The notes beneath the pieces were generated by a model. That model was not told where the DNA came from, ran no database searches, and worked only from the letters and a program-made list of their open reading frames with translations. Below, piece by piece: positions 49,501 to 60,529 of a stretch of DNA of 64,000 nucleotides (position 1 is the stretch's first letter; each line of letters starts with the position of its first letter). The DNA is taken from NCBI GenBank assembly GCA_036429605.1, contig CM071590.1, forward strand, positions 2,294,001-2,358,000. Direction: 5' to 3'. This stretch comes from Cladobotryum mycophilum. Its lineage: Eukaryota; Ascomycota; Sordariomycetes; Hypocreales; Hypocreaceae. A program made the translations under genes and the position numbers.

Positions 49501-50638
49501 ATATGTGGTAACGCATACTAGAACAGCTTGGCATCTGCCTCATTCGGGACTTTTCAAGCTGATCACCAAGGTTGTCATCACGCATTTGGCCAAGTCCAAG
49601 TGCAAACTTGCCATTTATGTCCGGGTTGACTGGTCAAAATCACCACCATTGTGGAAAGGTTTGGTAGACCGCCAAGCGCTTCGAGATGTAACAAGTGATG
49701 CAGAGGAGCTGGCCGAGCTCACGTCTGATCAAATTCACAAGCTTGGTTCCAAGAGCCGCACAAGCAGGGCGATTCAAGTCTACGGTCATGTCGGACAGCA
49801 GACCCAAGTTGTGGTATTCTCTCCGGCGCCCACGGAGTCCAGGAAAAAGCAGGCCATCAAGCCGCGGACTCTGGCCGCGATGTTGTTTGAGACTGCACGG
49901 TCATTCGGGGAAAGTGTTGTGTCTTCAGTTATTATGTGGATATTTGCAGGGATCAAAAAGCTCTTCCATGTGGTATCCGCACATCGGCTGCTTCTGCTCA
50001 TGCTGGGACTCAGTATCGCAACCAATTTGACATTATCTTCAACAGAGACCTCGACATGGTGGCAGGAGAGACGAGCGGCAAACTTGATGAAGCGAATTGG
50101 AGTAGGTCCAGACCATCTAATGAGCAAAGCTATTTATATGGCGGACCTGGAGGAGGCAGCTGGTGGAAATGGGCATGAGCTGTCGTTTCCTCAGAACAGC
50201 ACGTGCTTCAGCACATTCAAGGAAATACTGGACACAACAAATATGGACTCTTCATGGGAGGAAGCCGGAGCAACACTTACATTGGCTCAAAGCCGATCAA
50301 CGGCTCGTCGGCTCCGAAAGACACGACAACGCCTGGGGACTTACAGGCATGATTTGCTTGTAGCGATGCGTGTTGTGAATACCATTGAACGGGAGATGTT
50401 GCAATCGGAATGGGAGAATTGGCTGACCAACGAGAGATCGCTCTGCGACGACCTCGAGATGATGCTGCAAGATGGCGGTGATAGAGGCAAAATTGAGGAG
50501 TCGGCGACGCAGAAAGTGATGAGCTCGATATCAGAGGATCGTAAGAAGGCCCTTGAAACATGGCGAGACGAGTACTGCGGAAGCTGCCGGAGCGATTACG
50601 ATTCGGTGATGAGGGAGAGGACATTGGCTAGCATGTAA
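46568..50638 (+). CDS. SIP3/LAM-type lipid-transfer protein (BAR-like, PH, GRAM-like, VASt, transmembrane)
   Basis: A single exon gives 1,356 residues. It matches the fungal Sip3/Ysp1 (LAM3/LAM1) family, ER-anchored StARkin proteins that move sterols at ER-plasma membrane contact sites. The order visible is: a helical BAR-like region (about residues 25-270) and a PH domain (about 304-405, KQGWLFLRT...WVRRWYYCRDGVFGWL). A Ser/Pro linker follows, then a GRAM-like region (about 675-800, FRLLFPNAPPEERL...GRVYVTPENMYFYS) and a VASt/StART-like domain (about 885-1065, DRHYEISAKACFHVLFGD). One hydrophobic segment (about 1137-1155, LLLLMLGLSIATNLTL) and a charged helical tail complete it. It is intact over 4 kb, which argues against pervasive sequence error here. 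It is the left neighbour of the PKS. Confidence 0.93.
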   Translation: MPETTGTTAAAPKPADRAVPVGLNEAVLDSPTFRATATHFADQVDAVEKWLNGYVSSTSKLMSGVLALEETIQSFLSKTTPFPDNVIDNDYTLLALKRIGEGQREFWMQVLNSSKRAEFSVVEPIRSFLTGELRNFKEIRRVLEQSQRAYDTTLARYVSQSKTKEPSALREDAFSVYENRKSYLLAAMDYCQLAPQFRFSLDQLLVKVCCDIQKEMNRSREAATTATKSGREIDRVRGWAKEMEMSDGVFKRELQNARQNLSETTFEGFKPSRELEDYSTSTVPFLSSRGPVSVRPSDDGVVVSEKQGWLFLRTITGKPVRHNWVRRWYYCRDGVFGWLTPGPQGVLQGDEIGVLLCNVKPAAGEERRFCFELKTKSKSMLLQAETQKELTDWLEVFEVAKKKAFEATMERDSTSLPGGVDPAFSISPPSIPEFSAKGADAQPGSGDETMGAPDRNAALSLPATEINRPSYDPNGSISRRTITALGRDLAREEGESGREHAARIIQKLDLHRKATFGANPEATFSSSGSSGGLGNLISAGQTTQLPVQTQGMLTSQLKQSVGPLPSFDSRASPLAPPTLARPPTCTQLSRTAVLVAGERGHVLDGKKLPTSVVANYWGSNVWATIHAQEQPGTPGIADDDPIGVIMTEGSQTSLADVALGKRAVDTLPASYPAELRIQHAQFRLLFPNAPPEERLVLVFRAAWSSSLERDSKSELLAGDGRVYVTPENMYFYSQQMGLVTAYSISLDIIKEVTAAAGRDCDFIFLHLGQDVNDTGYTRITIKVFLDDLQLLQARLNLLVDNLQAEEPLDTLEIIHALLNTDRVEYEKTSPSVGSWEEVSSSTPMDDGTASGRPIERNPIDLPRLPNPGLKLPIKLNLPQHPVIYEPDDMKIMATDRHYEISAKACFHVLFGDKSFVFPKLYFEHRAKQIAQGPWSMTEKGPRRREFHFKIDYVDVLGRSKTADIKDFQTVDVFNDHTTYVVTHTRTAWHLPHSGLFKLITKVVITHLAKSKCKLAIYVRVDWSKSPPLWKGLVDRQALRDVTSDAEELAELTSDQIHKLGSKSRTSRAIQVYGHVGQQTQVVVFSPAPTESRKKQAIKPRTLAAMLFETARSFGESVVSSVIMWIFAGIKKLFHVVSAHRLLLLMLGLSIATNLTLSSTETSTWWQERRAANLMKRIGVGPDHLMSKAIYMADLEEAAGGNGHELSFPQNSTCFSTFKEILDTTNMDSSWEEAGATLTLAQSRSTARRLRKTRQRLGTYRHDLLVAMRVVNTIEREMLQSEWENWLTNERSLCDDLEMMLQDGGDRGKIEESATQKVMSSISEDRKKALETWRDEYCGSCRSDYDSVMRERTLASM

Positions 50639-52120
50639 TAAGGGTCAGGAGTAGGACAGGGTTTTTATAGGGCATCTTGTGTTTTGGACAAAGCACGAGC
50701 ATTCAGGACAAAGCGGTCTTGCTGTTTTATATGTTTGTTTGTTTGCATTCTGTTTAGGAACCACCTAAGATACCACCACCGTCGCTGTCAAGACTCGATA
50801 GAATTTTTCCTTATTCTTTATTTTGAACATTGCCACTGAACACAGATACTCTGTTTTGTCTTTTAACTGCAAGTGAGGATGCGCTTGTGATGAAGCTGTA
50901 GCATCGAGAGTACTGAAGTGGGATAGTGTCATGAGCACAATCTGCGAGGCTAGCAAGCCGACGCTACCTCGATAGATGGATGGACCAATGCTCTTAGACT
51001 GAATATCAAAGAAACTAAGACAAACTTACGTGAGATTATATTACGGTTTCATATTATGAGATCTAAGACTTGATGGATCGAGGAGAGTATAGTGGTTCAT
51101 AATTATATATGGAATAAGACTTTGTGTTTTATTCGCATTGGAATGAATAATGATGATACAGGTACATAAAGATATAGACCACCTAGACTACCTATTTATC
51201 CGATCATGGGATTTGGTATCTGTGTTTTTGGTACTGGGCACGGTTAATCTTCCCGGATCGTCCGATAAGATGCAATGGCAGGGGTCAGCGATCGCATCTC
51301 TCGGATGCGTTGGCCCTAACATCGGTAAGGCTGATATCCTATTGATATATCCATCAACTGCCGAATCGCTGCGAACTCTAGCGTGCCCCTTTACACTTTC
51401 CTTTGGACGTCTGTATAACTACAAACCATCAAGTCATCCATGGATTTCTATGCCGAAAGAATTTAACTGAATCTGTCGAGGTCAGGCTTAAACAGTTAAT
51501 CGTAAATTGAATGGATCCCCCTTTTTGATGCCTTGATATCGTAATTGCTCGCATACATAGTTGCATATGCAATAAACCAACACGACAAAATCAAACAGGA
51601 ATGAGCTTTAAACAGCAATATCTGGTAGCCAAGACCCCTTATTTATGCAAACCGAGTTATTCAATTGATGTGTGCTGAGTATATGTTGAGGACCCCGTCA
51701 TGGGTCCTGAGCCCAAAGGAAGCTAGCTGATGGTGTCCGACCAGGAAGCGGTGACAAGTAATAATTGGTACCAGGATTACGAGATCTGTCAAAGATCCTA
51801 ATATGATATATGATAGTATCGGATGGGAGGCATCCGATGGGATAATATGCATACAGTTATGCCGTCATCCGCGGAGTAGAATCTCCTAGATGAAAGGGTT
51901 CCTCATAGATCGATAGACCTTATCCTCCCATCACTTTCTGGCCCCCTAATGTCTCGTTTATTCAGCTCCCTCGGTCATTGACGCCCTAGCCGCCCTTTCC
52001 CATCAGCTTTCATCGGTCCTGGCCGTAGCTTAGCGTAAAATTAGCAGTGTCTTGCTATAATACTTTCATCTCGTCAAGGTACTCTAAGTCCTCCTCATCA
52101 CCATTTACTAACCAGACTAA

Positions 52121-52160
52121 GGGTGTGATCCACCACTTGTGACGACCTGAGATCACACCC
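52121..52160. promoter_or_regulatory. Perfect 10-bp inverted repeat upstream of the PKS
   Basis: GGGTGTGATC and GATCACACCC are exact reverse complements separated by 20 bp, 225-264 bp before the PKS ATG. The dyad and position fit a dimeric transcription-factor site. A weaker dyad, ACACC-N6-GGTGT, lies at 52222-52237. Function is inferred from position only. Confidence 0.5.
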
Positions 52161-52260
52161 CAAGTCTACCTGTTCTGTTCATGGCCCTTCACAATGAGCG
52201 GACGGACGGGGCGGGAGGGCTACACCGCCTGAGGTGTGTTCTCCTACGGATATGGATTTC

Positions 52261-52268
52261 ATTTAAAT
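52261..52268 (+). promoter_or_regulatory. TATA-like element ATTTAAAT
   Basis: An AT-only octamer 117 bp before the PKS ATG, followed by a GAGAGAGAGAGGGGGG purine tract. It is a plausible core promoter element; no direct proof. Confidence 0.35.
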
Positions 52269-52384
52269 AGAGTAGGAGAGAGAGAGAGAGGGGGGGTCGA
52301 TATATTCGTATCGACGACTTCATCACGTTGTCACGTCTCCTTGAACAACACATGCTTAAAAAGTAAACAAAAACAATATCAATC

Positions 52385-55300
52385 ATGGTTCTTCGCCCTC
52401 CTCATGAACCGGAGCCTCTGGCCATTATAGGATTATCTTGTAGGTATGGCGGAGAGGCAGATTCCGCCGCAAATCTCTTCGAGAGCGTCCTGGCCGCCAA
52501 GTCGGTCTACGGGCCTGTCCCAAAGGATCGGTTCGACGCCGAATTTTACTACCACCCAGACCAGAATCGCTCTGGCACGTTGTACACCAAGGGCGGTTAT
52601 TTCCTCGCAGAGAACCCCGGCTCGTTTGACTCGTCCTTTTTCCAATTGCCCTCCCAAGATGTGCTGGCCATGGACTCGCAGCAGAAGCTTCTGCTTGAGA
52701 ACACATATCATGCTCTAGAAAATGGTACGTTTGCCATGAAGATTGATGCGAATTCCCTTGAAGGTCCAATCCCGGAATCGTTTACCGACGTGTTGTCAAC
52801 CTCCTTTTTCTAGCTGGCATTCGGATGGCCGATGTAAAGGGCACACCCACATCGGTGTTTGTTGGGTGTACGAATAACGACCATCTGGCCCTGGCGAATA
52901 CGGATCTTCTCATGAAAATGAAGTGTAAATCTACGGGGACGGCCATGTCGCTTTTGGCAAACCGTATTAGTTGGTTCTACGACCTTCGTGGCACGAGTCA
53001 GGCTATTGACACGGCGTGTTCTAGCGGCCTGACCGCATTTCACTTAGCCTGTAACGATGTTCGCCTCGGACAGTCATCGATGGTGAGTGTGTATACTGGC
53101 CCATCGGTTAATAACGTAACAAGTTCTGTTCTGACACTCGTGTGAATGATAGGCAATCGTTAGTGGCGTCAATCTTATCGAGCACCCCGGATCTATTGTG
53201 AGCCTGTGCAACATAGGGGTGTTATCCCCTGACGGGCAGTGCTTTAGCTATGACCAGAAGGGCGCCGGCTTTGGGAGAGGCGAGGGCGTGGGCACGGTCA
53301 TCGTCAAGTCGTTGCGAGACGCATTGAGGGACGGTAACAGGATCCGATCAGTCGTGCGCATAACGGGATCTAATCAGGATGGCAAGACTGCCGGCATTAC
53401 GCTGCCTAATCATCTCGCCCAGCAGAGGCTGATCCAAAACGTATACGAGTTGGCAAATCTGGACCCCCGACTTACAAGTTATTTCGAGGCTCACGGGACT
53501 GGAACTGCTGTTGGAGATCCCCTGGAGATGAAAGCCATTACAGCGGCATTATTCACGGGCCGAGAGACACCATTGTATATCGGTTCGCTAAAGGCTGTGA
53601 TTGGTCATCAGGAAGGAGGAGCTGGCATCGCTGGACTCATCAATGCTGTACTTGCCGTTGAATCTGGACAAATACCTCCGATAACCAATTTTGAGAATCT
53701 CAATGAAAACATCACCCCAAGGAAACACTTGGCCTTTGCAAAGCGCCCGACCTCCTGGCCGAGAGACGATGTGCGTCGTGCGTCTGTCAACTCGTTTGGC
53801 TACGGAGGCACGAACGCCCACGTTGTGCTGGATGATGTCAAGAGTTTCCTACGAACGCATCCTCACTATCCCCAAGATATCTTGCGCGGACCTGTGGCGC
53901 GGGATGGCCGCTTACATGGACTGAACATGATCTACAGCATCACTGCGTTTGACGAACAAGGGATTCAACGTAACGCTGATCGATTGCTTAAATACCTGAA
54001 CTCTGTGTCTTTCCAAGATGATCCCGATGGGGAGGCCACCTTTCTTGCTCGACTCCAGCATACGTTGAACCATAAGCGAGCCTCGCTCAATTGGAGAAAT
54101 TGGGTTATCGCACCCGGCTTGGATGCGTTGCGTAGATCCCTTGGGAACAAACTACAAACGTTCAAAACGCCGGTTGGTCAGCGACAACTGCGCTTCATTT
54201 TTACCGGCCAAGGTGCAGGTTGGGTGGGCATGGGAAGCGACTTGTTGGTGTACCCCCTTTTCCGGCAGAGGATAGAGGAGGCGTCGGTTTACCTGGAACG
54301 ATTGGGGAGCCATTGGAATTTGAGTGGTAAGTATACTGCCAACGCCGATCGCCACGTGCATAAGGAATGAATCTAACAAGAAATGTAGACGTCATCTCGA
54401 TGAGGACGCAGCTTGCTGATCCAAACGAACCGACTTATGCTCAGTCAGCCTCCGTTGCTATCCAGACAGCCTTGGTAGATCTTATGGCAAGCTGGGGGCT
54501 AGTTCCGTCAACAGTCGTCGGACACTCTTCCGGTGAGATTGCAGCAGCATATTGTGCAGGCAAGATTAGTAGGCAAGCCGCCTGGAAGGTTGCCTTCTGC
54601 AGAGGATTAGCCTGTACCAAGGTCCTTGATAGGGGTGGGTCGATGATGGCTGCCGCTATAGGAGAGGCCGATGGTGAAGCCTTTTTATCCAAGACCAAAC
54701 TAACAAAACCACGTGGTGTTGTGATTGGATGTATCAACAGCCCGAAGAGCATCACGTTCACGGGAAATCGAACCGATATCGTTCTATTGAAGGGGTCTTT
54801 TGATGCTGCAGATGTCAACACCAAGATTTTGCCCGTCAAAGTGGCCTACCACTCTTCCGATATGGAGATTGCCGGCCCGGAATATCTTTCCTTTTTGGGC
54901 AGTCTTAATCATGGAGAGAAAGTAGCATTGGTAGATGAGGTTGTCATGGTCTCTTCTGTCACTGGCTTGCCTGTTACAATAGGCCAAGTTGAGGATCCAG
55001 CTTATTGGGTGAAGAACATGGTGTCACCCGTCCGCTTCTCCTCAGCTCTTGCTCGATCGCTTAGCCTGGGGGTCGAAGGGCCAGGTTTGGCAGCCGCGGT
55101 AGCTGAAACCATTGTTGAGATTGGACCTCACTCTGCCTTGAAAGCTCCTGTTAGGGAAACCTTGGCCGAGCTTCCAGACGGCCGGCCTATTCAGTATTGT
55201 AGCTTGTTGAGACGTGGTGAAAGTAACAGAGCAACACTGCTTGACAGCATCGGAATACTCCACTGCAAGGGTTACCAACTGAATCTAGATTTGATCAATG

Positions 55301-58300
55301 ACCCGTTCGAGACGCACAAGGAGTTGCTGGATCTTCCACCGTACTGTTTCGATCACTCACAGTCATATCGCGCCACTTCCAGGACGGTGGAAATGATCAA
55401 ATTCCCACCATACAAGAGGCACGAGTTGCTAGGAGTGCCTGTATCAGACACCAATTCATTTGAGCAACGATGGAGGAATGTCTTGCGGCTGACGGAAATT
55501 CCATGGCTGACAATGAACAATGTAAGCTTAATAATGGTCAACCGTTTTCAGAATTCGCTAATGATTACAGATGCAAGGTAAAGCCATATTTCCAGGTGTG
55601 GCACATATGGCGATGGCGGCAGAAGCTATCCTGCAACGTTTCAGGGGATCTGAGGGTATTTCTGGTGTGAGGTATCGCCAGGTCTCCTTCGACGCATCAC
55701 TCATCATCCCAGACACTCCTGAAGGTATTGAGATTATCTTTTCACTTCAGCCGGATGTCGCCAATGGTAAAGCCTCGGATGAATGGTTCGTATTTCGCAT
55801 CATATCCTATGGTGAATCTGAGTCCTGTTGGACAGAACATTGTGTGGGCCATGTGTCTGTTGAAAGAGAAGGCAACACCTTTGACAGGCCATCCGAGACC
55901 AAGAAGCTGCGCTCGCTCATGGCAAATACTGAGTTTACTTCAAGCCTTGACGTCGATAATATGTACGCTGGGTTTGAGTCTGTGGGGATGGGCTTTGGAG
56001 CGTTGCTCAGGAACATGCAAAGCATCAAGCTGTCAACTGACAGAGTCTCCTGTCTTAGTTCGACCAAGCTTCCAGGAATCCCCAAGATTGCCCATGATGA
56101 CTACCTGGTGCATCCGTGTGTATTTGAGAGCATACTACACAGTCTGTTGACGATATGCGGACCGGATGTTAAACATAAAAGGTGCTCCATGGTTGCTACC
56201 CACATCAAGGAGGCGTGGATCTCAACTCAGACTGAGAGCCGTAAGGGTATGACACTTGATTGCTTTGCGACTGCAGAGAGGGTATCATCGACAACTTGGA
56301 GATCGCATGTCCTTGTTGAAAGCGTGGATTTGAAGTCACCCAATATTCTGATTCAAGGCATTGACCTAGTAGCGCTTCCGTCAACGGCAGAAGATGAGAT
56401 GGAAAAAGGTCGCTTCTATAATATTGACTGGAAGCCCGATGTGAAGCTATTGAAGTCAATCGAGCCTGTCAGTGACGCTGAGCCAAGGGCTGGTTCATTG
56501 AGAGACCTCACAGCAGAGGATCATCGCAATTTTCAGCTGGTTTCGTCAATATTTATCCTCGAAACACTGGAATACCTACATATCACAGACCTCTCAGAAT
56601 TACCTCCTCATCATGAGATTTTTATCAAGTGGATGGAAAAGCAGAAGCAACTCATAAATGCGGATGACACTGTTCTCATCACAAAATCCGAGATTGAAGC
56701 GATATACAGTAACCCAGCGTTGAAACGGAGCCTTGTGGACAGAGTAGCAGCTCGAAGTGCGCGCGGCGAGTTTCTCGTACGTGTCGGCGGCCAAATCACT
56801 CCCATTCTAGAGAAAAAGGTAGACTGCCTGGACCTGATGTTTAGTATGGACGACCTCATGGAAAGAACCTATACTGAAAGTATACCTGGTACACTTGCAG
56901 CCCGTGTGGCGACGTATCTCAAGCATCTCTGGCATAACTTGCCCGAGATCAAGGTTCTCGAGATTGGTGGTGGAACAGGCAGTGCGACACATGTCTTCTT
57001 TGAGAGTTTGAGTCAAACCTTGGAAGACTCGCGATTTCCTAGGGAGTCGTATTCTCCTGGTGTGGAATATCATTTTACGGACATATCTTCAGCATTCTTT
57101 GGAACTGCACAGACCCGCTTTAGGAAATGGTCAGACGTCTTGCAGTTTAAGACGCTCGATGTTGAGCAACATGCAGCAGATCAAGGGTTTGAGCTTGCTT
57201 CATACGATTTGATCATCGCGTGTAATGTGAGTAATAATACCCCTATCATCAATGGTTATCTAGGTTGGGTTGTACTAATTTGTACTACTAGGTACTACAT
57301 GCTACCAAAGATCTTGAGGCAGTCTTAAAGAACGTCAAGTCTCTATTGAAACAGTAAGCATCGCCCATTCAATCAATCTTCATCCTATAATACTAATTCT
57401 TGTATAGCGGCGGTGACCTTTTGCTGATTGAAAATGTCCGGCCAGACCTCATGTGCTGTTCCATGGCCTTCGGCCCATTGCCAGGCTGGTGGTTAAGTAG
57501 CGAGGATTTCCGTCAACAAGGTCCCCTAATCGACGATACTACATGGCATACCCAACTCCAAACTGCTGGGCTCGAACCACGCATTCACATCAAGGACTCG
57601 GAGGAGGACGCAGGTCATGAAATTTCTGCATTTATTGCCAGCGCCCGACAGTCAGCAGAGGTGGCGGACACAGCTCACTGCCTCATCGTTCATTTCCATC
57701 AACAAATCGAGTTGATTTCTAGCCTTGAAGCTCGGTTTTGCAAGAAAAAGACATGGAGATGCTCTAGCATCGAATTTGGACAGCTCTCGAAAGACGCTTT
57801 AAACAAGTCGGATTGCATTGTCGTCCTTGGGATGAAGGGGCTAGACCTTTCCGAACTGGGACCACATGAGCTGCAAAAGATACAGTTGTTAGTCAACACT
57901 TCTCAGAACATACTTTGGGTTACAGGCGATCCAGAGCAGCACCCAAAAGATGCGATGGTCCATGGGCTGCTGAGATCGTTGCGGTGGGAACGTTACGACG
58001 AGTCAGTTAACTTTATCACTCTTGGAATTCATGATCCGTACACCGAGACGGGAGGAAGTCTAGCCGAGGAGATTTCCAACGTTTGCTGTGAGGCGTTTGG
58101 TTCTGGTGGCCTCATTCTACCAAATGCCGAATTCATCTTCAAGGATGGAACCTTGCTCACTGGTCGGCTCCAGCCAGCGAATGGTATGAATACGTCGCTC
58201 AATTCGACCGGCCAATACTTCATTGAGCATCTCGCTCTGGGGACAGCAGAGACACCGCTCAAGCTCACGTCCTATGAGTCAGCCCCCATCAACAGACTCG

Positions 58301-60529
58301 GATTCGTTGCAGATCATAACGCATCACGTCAGCTAGGGAAACACGAAGTTCAGATCGAGGTGCGGGCGGTTCATCTCACCCAACAAGAATTAGTAGGCAT
58401 GAGCGAAGCCGTACCTGGAACCGAGGTTGGAAGAAGTGGTGCTGGCATTGTGAAGGCTATTGGATCAGCAGTCAAGACATTGAGAACTGGAGATTCGGTC
58501 ATGTTCATCAATGATGTCGCCAGTCGAGGTACCTTTAGGACCTCATTCACCGTTGATCAACGCGCTGCGGTGAAGATTCCATCCGAATTAAGCCCTAACC
58601 AAGCTGCTACTATACCTTTTGCCTTTTGCACTGCTTACCACGCGTTAGTAAATGTTGCAAATCTCAAACCGCGGCATACGGTTGTCATTGAGGCTTCGCT
58701 TCAAGAGATTAGCCATGCGGCAATAACACTGGCCAAGATAAGCAACGCTAGTGTTGTCGTCCTCGCTGCGAGTGGTGAGGATAGCCGTGTTATTGTTGAG
58801 TATCATGGCCTTTCTGCAGATTGTGTGATTTCTATCGACGAGGGTTCAGTCTCTGACAAGATCCTGGCATTGACAGGAGGGAATGGCGCTGATATCTTCG
58901 TTGGACGGGGCATGTCTTCTCATGGCGCGACTTCCTGGATGTCCAAATTTGGTCATATCATTTGTATCCAACACAGAGATTCAGACGCTTCTGAACGACA
59001 GCCCTTGACTACTGGGAGAGACAACTTCACGTACTCGAATATTAACATGCAGGAATATCAGCAGCACAGGCCGGATGGCGTTCTCGATACGTTTGGAGAG
59101 CTTGCTAGCATTCTCTCCAAACACGATTTCGCTGCGACTCAACCTATTACGACCATGTCCTTTGCCAACATCAAGAATGCTATCGAAAAGGCTCGCCAAG
59201 GAGAGGGCTCTCAATGGACGGTTTTCGTCCCTCAGCAGGATGATTTAGTTCCCGTAAGTCATCTATATCAACCATGCAAGTTCCCATATTGACCTTTTTT
59301 TCTTTAGGTCTGCAAGAAGCCTCTTGGCGATCTTTGCTTTTCAGCAGATGCGACATATGTGATGCTAGGTGGATTTGGCGGCATCGGTAGAAGTATTGTG
59401 AAGTGGATGTTTTCACGGGGGCAAGAAACTTCATTATCCTATCTCGATCTGGATGGAATAACGTCGCCCGGAAGCAGTTGTGTGACGAGCTCACTGTTGG
59501 AGGCTGCACTATAGAGGGTAGGCCGTGCGATATCAGCGACAGAGATGCCATCCAAGCACTATTGGATGATTGTCGTCTGCGAATGCCTCCTATCAAAGGA
59601 TGTGTTCAGTGCTCCATGGTTCTAAGGGTGAGTGGACCGCGTGATCAGTTGAAGAAAACTTGCTAATCGTAAAACAGGACGCCATGTTTACGAACATGAC
59701 ATACGAGCAATACACAGAAGCCATTCGCGCAAAGGTACAAGGATCTCTGAACGCCGCTCAGTTGCTTCCAAAGGATATCGATTTCTTCATCATGCTCTCC
59801 TCCTCAGCCACCGTCATTGGAAACAGAGGCCAGGCAAATTACGCAGCTGCAAATGCATTCATGGATTCGTTTGCAAAGACTCTTGTTCAACAGGGAGTCC
59901 CAGCCACGACTATCAGTCTGGGTAGCATTCTTTCAGTTGGCTGGCTAGCAGAAAACTCGATCCCGGTTGCTTTGTCGTATGACATGACTGGAGAAGACAG
60001 ATTACTGTCCATCATTGAGTATCACATGGATCCACGGTGGGGACCGGCAAAGTCAGCGAAGACTTGCCACACTATCGCCGGCTTGCGAACAGCCGCCGAT
60101 TTCCTTCGTGACGGGGTCCCTCTACCGTATTTCATGTCTCTCCCCTTGTTTTCGTATTTTATGAAGACGAAGGCTTTGACGAAATCCAATGTCGCGGCCG
60201 GGGGTGGTACCGAGAGCATACCCCTCGCAACATTGTTGAAAACCGTCGGCACAATGGAACAGGCTGTTTCGTTGATGACAAAGGCAATAATTTCGGAAGT
60301 CTCCAGCGCCATGTTGATGCTGCCAAATGAACTGGAGCCGGCGAGATCAATGGTATCCTACGGCATAGATTCACTAGTGGCTGTCGACTTGAGGTCATGG
60401 TTCAAGAGAAGTGTTGGTGTGAGCCTCGGCACAGACGATATTCTGAGCGACATGAGCATGGAAGCACTAGCAGAAAAGGTGATCAAGTCGAGCAGCCTCG
60501 TTCCAAGCGAGATATCCGGGTCAGGTTGA
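52385..60529 (+). CDS. Iterative type I polyketide synthase, highly-reducing architecture with degenerate DH and ER
   Basis: Nine exons: 52385-52724, 52814-53082, 53153-54326, 54389-55521, 55571-57226, 57292-57353, 57408-59253, 59308-59627 and 59678-60529; about 2,550 residues. KS carries DTACSSG, EAHGTGT and GHQEGGAG. AT carries GHSSGE and AYHSSDM. DH starts HELLGVP, but the usual His of WLRDH reads Asn (WLTMNNMQGKAIFP) and the usual HPxxLD reads HPCVFES. The C-methyltransferase has VLEIGGGTGSAT and ACNVLHAT. In the ER the glycine-rich GGVG of the nucleotide loop is replaced (EASLQEISHAAI). KR has GGFGGIGRS and a catalytic Ser...NYAAAN. ACP has GIDSLVAV. No release domain follows. Within the KR exon one base is missing at the G5 run 59417-59421; without it the frame breaks, so the KR-ACP end is coded only if this is an error. 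Product unknown. Confidence 0.92.

Larger units (their letters stand above)
50639..52384. other. AT-rich region upstream of the PKS
   Basis: It is richer in A/T than the rest of the window, with many TATATA-like words and no gene. The last 300 bp, ahead of the PKS ATG, carry an inverted repeat, a CGGACGGACGGGGCGGG patch and an ATTTAAAT element, and look like a promoter. Confidence 0.6.

Noticed and set aside
52385..60529. Full biosynthetic gene cluster
   Set aside because: Neighbours within the window are housekeeping or lipid-binding genes; no P450, transporter, regulator or trans-ER. Only the PKS itself is supported.
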